Of a DNA stretch of 19,646 nucleotides, positions 1-5,494 are shown piece by piece. The position numbers and the translations under genes are program-made. The stretch's first letter is position 1, and every line of letters starts with the position of its first letter. This DNA is from JBBQNY01 sp038255255 (GTDB lineage: Bacteria > Pseudomonadota > Gammaproteobacteria > Xanthomonadales > Ahniellaceae), in NCBI GenBank assembly GCA_038255255.1, contig JBBSLL010000043.1:1-19646 (forward strand). The letters run 5' to 3'. The notes under the pieces were generated by a model. The model was not told the origin of the DNA and did not search any database. It was given only the letters and a program-made list of their open reading frames with translations.

Positions 1-1
1 C

Positions 2-343
2 GAGTTCGACCGATCGATTCCGTTCGCGGTCAAGCGCTACTTCATGGTGTTCGAGGTGCCCAGCGTCGAGGTGCGTGGCGAGCACGCGCATCGACAATGT
101 CACCAGTTCCTGATCTGCGCGCACGGCAGTGTTTCCGTGGTTGCCGACGACGGCGCCTCGCGCGAAGAGTTCCTGCTCGACGATCCATGCCTCGGTCTGC
201 ACCTGCCGCCGATGACGTGGGGCGTGCAGTACCGCTATTCGCCTGACGCCGTCCTGCTGGTGTTTGCCTCCGAGCATTACGACGCCGCGGACTACATCCG
301 GGATTACCAGGCATTCCTCGATGCGGTGGCGGGCACGCGTTGA
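2..343 (+). CDS. FdtA/QdtA-like cupin sugar ketoisomerase (5' truncated)
   Basis: The C-terminal 113 residues of a cupin of the FdtA/QdtA/WxcM C-terminal type. The reading frame is open from base 2, and the codons before the first ATG (44) already read as family sequence (FDRSIPFAVKRYF), so the true start lies left of the window. The family motif GEHAH, with its conserved histidines, follows, and then beta strands typical of a small double-stranded beta-helix (CHQFLICAHGSVSVV; LHLPPMTWGVQYRY). Family members are about 135-140 residues, so perhaps 20-25 residues are missing. Known members isomerise dTDP-4-keto-6-deoxyglucose to the 3-keto sugar, on the way to aminosugars of O-antigen or S-layer glycans. 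The next gene starts inside this stop codon, which indicates a polysaccharide operon. Family assignment is firm; the exact product (3,4-ketoisomerase or acetyltransferase partner) is inference. Confidence 0.85.
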   Translation, partial: EFDRSIPFAVKRYFMVFEVPSVEVRGEHAHRQCHQFLICAHGSVSVVADDGASREEFLLDDPCLGLHLPPMTWGVQYRYSPDAVLLVFASEHYDAADYIRDYQAFLDAVAGTR

Positions 344-744
344 GGGCGCAGGGCAGGAGTCGCGGCGAATTCCTGCGCTTCGTCACCGTCGGTGCGCTCA
401 ACACCGGGCTGACGTACGGCATCTACGTCGCGCTGGTGCATTTCATCCACTATCAGCTTGCCTACGCCGTCGCGTACTCGGCAGGCATTGTGCTGCAGTT
501 CCTGCTGCACAGTCGCTTCGTATTCCGCGTGCCGCTGCGCTGGTCGAACCTGGGGGGATACCCGCCAATCCATCTGGTGCTGTACGGCTTCGGCGCGCTC
601 CTCCTGCATGTGCTGGTCGCGAGACTGGGTATGGACGAACGACTCGCGCCTCTGCTGGTGATCGCATTGAGCGTGCCGCTCTCCTTCGCGCTGACGCGAG
701 CGTGGCTGGGACGCCGCGGCCAGCCAGGTGCCACACCACCGTAA
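340..744 (+). CDS. GtrA-like polysaccharide-synthesis membrane protein
   Basis: A 134-residue protein with four predicted membrane helices at about residues 11-33, 39-58, 76-96 and 102-124, the normal size and topology of the GtrA family. The N-terminal pattern (FLRFVTVGALNTGLTYGIY) is the family signature. GtrA-type proteins are thought to move lipid-linked sugars across the inner membrane for O-antigen, teichoic-acid or arabinogalactan modification. The only usable start I see is TTG at 340, overlapping the preceding stop by four bases (TTGA), which implies translational coupling to the ketoisomerase gene. No strong Shine-Dalgarno sequence precedes it. The C-terminal ten residues are hydrophilic and probably cytoplasmic. 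The specific substrate cannot be told from this window. Confidence 0.85.
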   Translation: MRAQGRSRGEFLRFVTVGALNTGLTYGIYVALVHFIHYQLAYAVAYSAGIVLQFLLHSRFVFRVPLRWSNLGGYPPIHLVLYGFGALLLHVLVARLGMDERLAPLLVIALSVPLSFALTRAWLGRRGQPGATPP

Positions 745-905
745 CGGGCTCATCCGATCGGGGTACCGGCAACCCGGGTCGCAGGCGGAGTCGACTGCAC
801 CCGCATCGCGGCCGACGGGCACGGGGTTGGCCCCTCGCTGCGGCCTTTGCCGTTGTAGAGTCAGCGTCACCCGTTGCGGCGCGGACATACTGGAGGATTA
901 ACGCG

Positions 906-2381
906 ATGCGCAAATTTTCCTGTTCGTGGCTGTGCCTGCTGGCCCTCGCGGCCGCCGATGTGCGATCCGCCACGGTCGTAGTGACCAATCTGGGCGATGC
1001 CGCCGGCACCTGCCCCAGTAGCGCCAGCTGCACATTGCGCGCGGCCATCGCCGCGGCGCTGCCAAATGACCGCATCGAGTTCGATGCGGCGCTGGTCTTT
1101 CCGGCCAATCTCACCTTGTCGGGCACCGAGCTTGCGTTCAACAAGAACCTGACGATCGTGGGGCCGGGCGCCGATCGGTTGAGCGTGCGCGCCGCCCCCA
1201 GCCGCCGTGTGCTGTCGGTAACCACCGGCAGCGTGGTTATTGAACGCCTCGAACTGGCAGGTGGTCGGCAGTTCGGCAGCAACGGGCCCAGCGGTTCGCC
1301 GGGAAGCGGCACTGGCGGCGTGAATGGAGGTGTCGCGGAGGGAGGCTGCGTCCGCACAAGCGCAGGTACCAGCCTTGTGCTGGATCGCGCATCGATCCGC
1401 GATTGCATTGCGCAGGGAGGCAGCGGAGGCAACGGCGGCAGCGGTGCCAGTGGAAACCCGCCGGGCAATGGCGGGCCCGGTGGTGCGGGCGGATTCGCGC
1501 GCGGTGGGGCGATCGCGGTGGATGGCCAGCTTACGCTCGTCGATGCCAGCATCTCGGGCGCACTTTCCGCGGGTGGCGCCGGCGGTGTCGGTGGCGCGGG
1601 GGGCGCGGGCAGCATTTTCGCCAACAGGGAAGGTGCCGGCGGCAACGGAGGCGCCGGGGGCGGCGCGCAAGGCGGTGCGATCCAAGTGGGGGCGGGTGGC
1701 GCGCTGCTGCTCCGCAACAGCACGCTGGCGGGGAACTCGGTAGGCGCCGGCAACGGCGGCAATGGCGGCGCCGGCGGTGACGGCGCCGCCATCGGCATCG
1801 GCGCAGGCGGCAACGGCGGCATTGGAGCCAACGCGCAGGGTGGGCAGGTCCACTTGAATACGGCCGTCGCGCTCGCGGACGTCGAGTTTTCATCGCTCGG
1901 GCCGGCTGGAATGACTGGAGGAAACGGCGGCATAGGAGGCCAGGGCGACCCCAATGGTGCCAGCGGTGTATCTGGTTTGCGTAGCGGTGAAAACCTGTTC
2001 GCGGCCTCCGCGCCGCGTATCCGCAGTTCGTTGCTGGTGGGCAACAATGCTGCCGTGGACTGCTTCGGCGCAGTGACCGCGTCAGGCGCAAACGCGGACA
2101 GCGACGACAGCTGCGCCGGCTTCACGCGCCAGGGCAGTTTCGCCGCGAACTTTCGCGGGCCGGCGATCGACACGGAAGGCGGGCGCGCAGTGATATTGCC
2201 GCTGCCGGGATCGCTCTCGATCGACTCTGCAGCCGATTGCAACGACCTGGCTGGTGCCGCCGTGAGTTCAGATCAGAGCGGGCGAGTACGTCCGCTCGAC
2301 GGCGACGGAAACGGCTCCGCCATTTGCGATATTGGCGCGGTCGAGTTCAGTAACGCGCTCTTCGCGAATGGCTTCGAATAG
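906..2381 (+). CDS. Secreted Gly-rich CSLREA / choice-of-anchor-Q protein
   Basis: A 491-residue exported protein. The ATG at 906 is chosen because GGAGG lies at 892-896 and the following residues form a signal peptide (hydrophobic core SWLCLLALAAA, likely cleavage after VRSA near residue 22). The frame stays open upstream to 264, but that extension is not protein-like. Directly after the signal comes a CSLREA-type segment (VTNLGDAAGTC...CTLRAAIAAA). Residues about 118-355 are rich in Gly-Gly-X and Asn-Gly-Gly runs with interspersed LTL/LLLRNSTLAGNS strands, as in right-handed beta-helix passenger proteins. The end has the choice-of-anchor-Q pattern (DQSGRVRPLDGDGNG...CDIGAVEF) and finishes in LFANGFE. 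Such proteins are surface-exposed or secreted; no enzymatic activity is established. The Gly-rich part superficially resembles mycobacterial PGRS repeats, which I take as convergence in composition. Confidence 0.85.
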   Translation: MRKFSCSWLCLLALAAADVRSATVVVTNLGDAAGTCPSSASCTLRAAIAAALPNDRIEFDAALVFPANLTLSGTELAFNKNLTIVGPGADRLSVRAAPSRRVLSVTTGSVVIERLELAGGRQFGSNGPSGSPGSGTGGVNGGVAEGGCVRTSAGTSLVLDRASIRDCIAQGGSGGNGGSGASGNPPGNGGPGGAGGFARGGAIAVDGQLTLVDASISGALSAGGAGGVGGAGGAGSIFANREGAGGNGGAGGGAQGGAIQVGAGGALLLRNSTLAGNSVGAGNGGNGGAGGDGAAIGIGAGGNGGIGANAQGGQVHLNTAVALADVEFSSLGPAGMTGGNGGIGGQGDPNGASGVSGLRSGENLFAASAPRIRSSLLVGNNAAVDCFGAVTASGANADSDDSCAGFTRQGSFAANFRGPAIDTEGGRAVILPLPGSLSIDSAADCNDLAGAAVSSDQSGRVRPLDGDGNGSAICDIGAVEFSNALFANGFE

Positions 2382-2397
2382 CCGGGCTTGCGAGCGT

Positions 2398-2430
2398 CGC
2401 GGGCCGGAAAGCTTCCGCTTCCGGCCCGCG
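2398..2430. terminator. Hairpin between convergent genes
   Basis: A perfect 12-bp inverted repeat, arms 2398-2409 (CGCGGGCCGGAA) and 2419-2430, loop of 9 bases. It sits between the stop of the Gly-rich protein gene (+) and the stop of the small secreted protein gene (-), 16 and 7 bases away. There is no T-run on either side, so it may stop transcription from both directions only weakly or with help, or mainly protect the 3' ends. Confidence 0.6.
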
Positions 2431-2437
2431 GCAGCTG

Positions 2438-2875
2438 CTACTTCAGCAGCACTTGGCGGATCATTTCAGAGCCCATGATCTCCCGCATCTTGCCGCGGCC
2501 GACGGAGGCCTCGGCCGCTTGCGCGCGGTTCATGCCCGAGACCTTGCTCGACAACGGCTCGGTCTTTTCGGATAGGCCGTCGAAGCTGGCCATGTTCGGA
2601 TAAGTCACCACCAGGTACAGATCCGGCTCGTCCGGCCGGCGCGCCGCGGTGTCGTAGATCGCATACCCGACGATGATCCCGGCTTCCTTCTGGGCTTCCA
2701 GCATCGGCCTGTAGGTCTTGGCGAGATAATTGATGTAGTTCTCGTACTGGCCATCCATGACCTTGACGGCAGTCACCACGGACACCGGCCCCTCGCTGTA
2801 GGAGCGGGGCTCCTGCGCGACGGCAGTGTTCGCGAACATAAGCAGAACGGCCAGCAGAACGAGTATTCGGTTCAT
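2438..2875 (-). CDS. Small secreted protein of unknown function
   Basis: A 145-residue protein I do not recognise by name. It starts with a clear signal peptide (MNRILVLLAVLLMFANTAVA, cleavage before QEPRS), so the mature part of about 125 residues should be periplasmic or secreted. The mature sequence alternates strands and helices (VSVVTAVKVMDGQYENYINYL ... GIIVGYAIYD ... DLYLVVTYPNMASFDGL), a layout that resembles ferredoxin-like dimeric alpha/beta-barrel proteins such as the NIPSNAP/ABM group; this is only a fold guess. There are no cysteines after the signal. The start ATG is preceded by GGGGAAT a few bases upstream. It is transcribed alone, with a candidate promoter at 2927-2955 and a hairpin downstream shared with the convergent gene. 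Confidence 0.75.
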   Translation of the reverse strand: MNRILVLLAVLLMFANTAVAQEPRSYSEGPVSVVTAVKVMDGQYENYINYLAKTYRPMLEAQKEAGIIVGYAIYDTAARRPDEPDLYLVVTYPNMASFDGLSEKTEPLSSKVSGMNRAQAAEASVGRGKMREIMGSEMIRQVLLK

Positions 2876-2926
2876 TGGATTCCCCAGAGGATTAAAAACC
2901 TGCTCCGGCGGATCGCCGGCCGGCCG

Positions 2927-2955
2927 AAACTACGCTCGGGTTGCCGTCGCGTCAA
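2927..2955 (-). promoter_or_regulatory. Candidate sigma70-type promoter of the small secreted protein gene
   Basis: On the minus strand, TTGACG (2955-2950) is separated by 17 bases from TAGTTT (2932-2927). The -35 matches consensus at five of six bases, the -10 at three. Transcription would begin near 2920, giving a leader of about 45 bases. The -10 is poor, so this is tentative. Confidence 0.35.
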
Positions 2956-2960
2956 GAAAA

Positions 2961-2976
2961 TGTGAAGCACATCACT
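2961..2976. promoter_or_regulatory. CRP/Clp-like palindrome
   Basis: TGTGA-N6-TCACT, nine of ten matches to the CRP/Clp consensus TGTGA-N6-TCACA. It overlaps the stop codon of the S-formylglutathione hydrolase gene and lies just upstream of the -35 of the candidate promoter at 2927-2955; its centre would be near -48. A match this good is expected about once in 20 kb by chance, so only the position supports it. Confidence 0.3.
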
Positions 2977-3841
2977 TTAAAGCGAGGGTTCCGATGGACC
3001 TCCGGATCGCGCCCACTTCCAACGCATCCGCGTGATGCGCGATGTGCTCGCCGACGAAGGAGGCGATGAAGTAATAGCTGTGGTCGTAGCCCGGACGCAT
3101 TCGCAGCGTCAGCGGATGGCCGGCAGCGGCGCACGCGGCCTGTAGCAATTCCGGCCTGAGCTGCGTGGCGAGGAATGAATCGTCTTCGCCCTGGTCGATC
3201 AGGATCGGCAGTCGTTCGCGCGCGCTGCGCACCAGTTCCGTAGCGTCCCACTCGCGCCACGCATCGGGATCGTCGCCAAGGTATGCACCGAACGCCTTGC
3301 GGCCCCACGGCACTTGGCTCGGAGCGGCAATCGGCGCGAACGCGGAAACGCTGCGATAGCGTCTCGGGTTGCGCAGCGCGAGCACCAGCGCGCCATGTCC
3401 ACCCATGGAATGACCGCTGATCGAACGCGACGCCGAGGCAGGAAAATGTGCTTCGACCAGCGCGGGGAGTTCCTCCGCCACGTACTCGTGCATCCTGTAA
3501 TGCGTGGACCACGGTGCCTGCGTCGCGTTGAGATAGAAGCCCGCACCCAGCCCGAGGTCATACCCCTCCGTGTCGGCGACGCCGTCGCCGCGCGGGCTGG
3601 TGTCGGGAGCGACGAGTATCAATCCGTGCTCGGCGGCATGGCGCTGCGCACCGCCCTTGGTGATGAAGTTCTGTTCCGTGCAGGTCAGGCCCGACAGCCA
3701 GTACAGCACCGGGCAGCGCGCGTGTCGCGCCTGCGGCGGGAGGTACACGCCGACACGCATGTCGCAGCCGAGTGTCGTCGAGCAGTGTTGCCAGACCTCC
3801 TGCCAGCCACCGAAGCAGGCGTGTCGTTCGATGCGCTGCAT
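2972..3841 (-). CDS. fghA: S-formylglutathione hydrolase
   Basis: A serine hydrolase (esterase D family) that splits S-formylglutathione into formate and glutathione in the cytoplasm, the last step of glutathione-dependent formaldehyde detoxification. With the ATG at 3841 the protein has 289 residues and begins MQRIERHACFGGWQEVW, co-linear with E. coli FrmB and human esterase D. A GTG four codons upstream (3853) is open but would leave no room for a ribosome site; a GGAG at 3856-3853 precedes the ATG by 11 bases. The nucleophile elbow GHSMGGH gives Ser145, with the Asp of DQGEDDSF near 221 and the His of GYDHSYYF near 254 completing the triad. It lies 34 bases downstream of adhC on the same strand, so the two are almost certainly one operon. 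Full length, no defects seen. Confidence 0.95.
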   Translation of the reverse strand: MQRIERHACFGGWQEVWQHCSTTLGCDMRVGVYLPPQARHARCPVLYWLSGLTCTEQNFITKGGAQRHAAEHGLILVAPDTSPRGDGVADTEGYDLGLGAGFYLNATQAPWSTHYRMHEYVAEELPALVEAHFPASASRSISGHSMGGHGALVLALRNPRRYRSVSAFAPIAAPSQVPWGRKAFGAYLGDDPDAWREWDATELVRSARERLPILIDQGEDDSFLATQLRPELLQAACAAAGHPLTLRMRPGYDHSYYFIASFVGEHIAHHADALEVGAIRRSIGTLALK

Positions 3842-3875
3842 GTCGCGTTGCACTCCAGGAGGGCGGGTGGGTAGA

Positions 3876-4985
3876 TCAGAAGTGGATCACGGTGCGGATC
3901 GACTTGCCCTCATGCATGAGGTCGAAGGCTTCGTTGATGCGTTCGAGCGGCAGCACGTGGGTGATGAAGGAATCCAGGTCGATCTCTCCGCGCATCGCCT
4001 GTTCGACCATGCCCGGCAATTGCGTGCGGCCCTTGACGCCACCGAACGCGGATCCGCGCCAGACCCGGCCGGTCACCAGCTGGAACGGGCGCGTGCTGAT
4101 TTCCTGTCCCGCGCCTGCAACACCGATGACGATGCTCTCGCCCCAGCCCTTGTGGCAGCACTCAAGCGCGGCGCGCATCACATGGACATTGCCGATGCAT
4201 TCGAAGCTGTAATCGACACCGCCATCGGTCATTGCAACGATGACGTCCTGGATCGGCGCATCGTGCGCGTTGGGATCGATGCAGTCGGTCGCCCCCATCG
4301 CACGCGCCAGGTCGAACTTGCCGGGGTTGGTGTCGATGCCGATGATGCGTGCGGCACGCGCCTGCACCGCGCCTTGGATCACGGCGAGGCCGATGCCGCC
4401 GAGGCCGAACACGGCAACGGTCGCGCCTGCCTCGACCTTCGCCGTGTTGTGCACCGCACCGATGCCGGTCGTCACTCCGCAGCCGAGCAGGCACATCTTT
4501 TCGAGCGGTGCCGCGGGATTCACGACAGCCAGCGAGACCTCCGGCACCACGGTGTATTCGCTGAATGTGCTGCAGCCCATGTAGTGAAGGATCGGCTGCC
4601 CGTTGTACGAAAAACGCGAGCTGCCATCCGGCATCAATCCCTTGCCCTGCGTGGCGCGCACTGCCTGGCAGAGATTGGTCTTGCCCGACAGGCAGAATTT
4701 GCACTTGCGGCATTCCGCGGTGTACAGCGGAATCACGTGATCGCCGGGCTTGAGGCTGGACACGCCTTCGCCGACTTCGACGACGATGCCGCCGCCTTCG
4801 TGGCCCAGCACCACTGGGAAAAGTCCCTCGGGATCCTCGCCGCTCAGGGTGAAGGCGTCGGTGTGGCAGACGCCGCTCGCCACGATCCTCACGAGCGCCT
4901 CTCCTGCGCGCGGCGACGCGACGTCGATCTCGACGATCTCGAGCGGTTGTCCCGCGGCGAATGCCACGGCAGCGCGGCTTTTCAT
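3876..4985 (-). CDS. adhC: S-(hydroxymethyl)glutathione dehydrogenase (class III ADH)
   Basis: A zinc-dependent, NAD-linked dehydrogenase oxidising the spontaneous formaldehyde-glutathione adduct to S-formylglutathione; it also acts as an S-nitrosoglutathione reductase in known members. The frame is open back to 5063, but the ATG at 4985 gives MKSRAAVAFAAGQPLEIVEI and 369 residues, the same start and length as E. coli FrmA. Catalytic zinc ligands are Cys40, His62 (GHE) and Cys169 (LLGCG); structural zinc ligands are Cys92, Cys95, Cys98 and Cys106. The Rossmann motif GLGGIG is at 195-200. It is the first gene of an operon with fghA. No FrmR-type regulator is adjacent. The Shine-Dalgarno sequence is weak. 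A TATCAT (-10-like) lies at 5021-5016 on the minus strand, with no clear -35. Also known as frmA. Confidence 0.96.
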   Translation of the reverse strand: MKSRAAVAFAAGQPLEIVEIDVASPRAGEALVRIVASGVCHTDAFTLSGEDPEGLFPVVLGHEGGGIVVEVGEGVSSLKPGDHVIPLYTAECRKCKFCLSGKTNLCQAVRATQGKGLMPDGSSRFSYNGQPILHYMGCSTFSEYTVVPEVSLAVVNPAAPLEKMCLLGCGVTTGIGAVHNTAKVEAGATVAVFGLGGIGLAVIQGAVQARAARIIGIDTNPGKFDLARAMGATDCIDPNAHDAPIQDVIVAMTDGGVDYSFECIGNVHVMRAALECCHKGWGESIVIGVAGAGQEISTRPFQLVTGRVWRGSAFGGVKGRTQLPGMVEQAMRGEIDLDSFITHVLPLERINEAFDLMHEGKSIRTVIHF

Positions 4986-5047
4986 GGGGCAGTTGCTCGG
5001 AGGAGTACCGTCGCAATGATAGGACGCGACCCACGACTTCCGGCCTG

Positions 5048-5076
5048 TTGACGCCCGCGGCATTTCGTTCTACAAG
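5048..5076 (+). promoter_or_regulatory. Promoter of the blaI-like/M56 operon
   Basis: TTGACG (5048-5053), a 17-base spacer, then TACAAG (5071-5076): five of six and four of six matches to sigma70. Transcription would start near 5083, about 22 bases before the GTG start. The -10 lies inside the first palindrome (5070-5081), so repressor binding would block polymerase directly. Confidence 0.65.
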
Positions 5077-5081
5077 TGTAG
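5070..5081. promoter_or_regulatory. BlaI-type operator 1
   Basis: CTACAAGTGTAG: the TACA-N2-TGTA dyad bound by BlaI/MecI/CopY repressors, extended by one pairing base on each side. It covers the -10 element of the promoter of the adjacent BlaI-family gene. A second copy lies 14 bases downstream (centre to centre). Confidence 0.75.
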
Positions 5082-5083
5082 TA

Positions 5084-5095
5084 CTACAACTGTAG
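5084..5095. promoter_or_regulatory. BlaI-type operator 2
   Basis: CTACAACTGTAG, the second TACA-N2-TGTA dyad, differing from the first copy only in the centre. It covers roughly +1 to +12 of the predicted transcript. The linking bases make GTAGTACTAC, itself palindromic, so the whole 26-bp block is almost symmetric and could hold two repressor dimers side by side. Confidence 0.75.
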
Positions 5096-5104
5096 AGACA
5101 GTCT

Positions 5105-5494
5105 GTGCCTGCCAAAAAAGCCGAGGTTTCCCTCAGCGACCTGCAGCTCGCGGTGATGCGCGTGTTCTGGCAGAGCCGCGAGGCGAGCACCACCGAGGTC
5201 GTGGAGGCGCTGGCGGATTCGCGTGCGCTCGCGCACACCACCGTCTCCACTCTGCTGACGAGACTGGAAAAACGCGGACTGCTGGCGGTCCGTCGCGAAG
5301 GCCGGCAACTCTTCTATCGAGCCCGCGTGACCGAGGACGCGGTGCGCCGTTCGATGGTCGGCAGCCTGCTCGGCAATTTGTTCGGCGGCGATGCGCGCGC
5401 ACTGGTCGCGCATCTCGTGCGCGAGGACGAGGTGGGCACGGCCGACATGGAACGCATCCGGGCGCTCCTCCGCAAGACAGGAGACCTGCCATGA
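5105..5494 (+). CDS. BlaI/MecI-family transcriptional repressor
   Basis: A 129-residue winged-helix repressor of the BlaI/MecI/CopY (penicillinase repressor) family, close to the usual 120-130 residues. It begins at GTG 5105, with AGAG seven bases before it. The N-terminal 80 residues hold the DNA-binding domain: LSDLQLAVMRVFW, then helix-turn-helix TEVVEALADSR...HTTVSTLLTRLEKRGLL and the wing VRREGRQLFYRA. The C-terminal helices (DAVRRSMVGSLLGNLF ... MERIRALLRK) are the dimerisation part and, in BlaI/MecI, hold the region cleaved on induction. Its stop overlaps the start of the M56 peptidase gene (ATGA), so the two are translated together. Two matching operators lie at its own promoter, predicting autorepression. 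The name blaI would suggest beta-lactam response, for which there is no evidence here. Confidence 0.92.
   Translation: MPAKKAEVSLSDLQLAVMRVFWQSREASTTEVVEALADSRALAHTTVSTLLTRLEKRGLLAVRREGRQLFYRARVTEDAVRRSMVGSLLGNLFGGDARALVAHLVREDEVGTADMERIRALLRKTGDLP

Noticed and set aside
264..905. An upstream extension of the Gly-rich protein gene across the GtrA gene
   Set aside because: The extension is an out-of-frame reading of the GtrA coding sequence; the signal peptide and GGAGG place the start at 906.
443..2242. A 599-codon proline-rich open frame antisense to the Gly-rich secreted protein gene
   Set aside because: It is the complement of GGC/GGN glycine codons, reading as Pro/Ala runs with no start context, domain or signal; the sense gene has a ribosome site, signal peptide and known domains.
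5016..5051. An 11-codon open frame (MIGRDPRLPAC) after GGAGGAG, just upstream of the repressor promoter
   Set aside because: It lies upstream of the predicted transcription start and has no supporting composition; the purine run is probably coincidental.
4986..5063. A 26-codon N-terminal extension of adhC
   Set aside because: AdhC orthologues begin at MKSRAAVAF (4985), and the extension runs toward the divergent promoter region with no similarity to the family.
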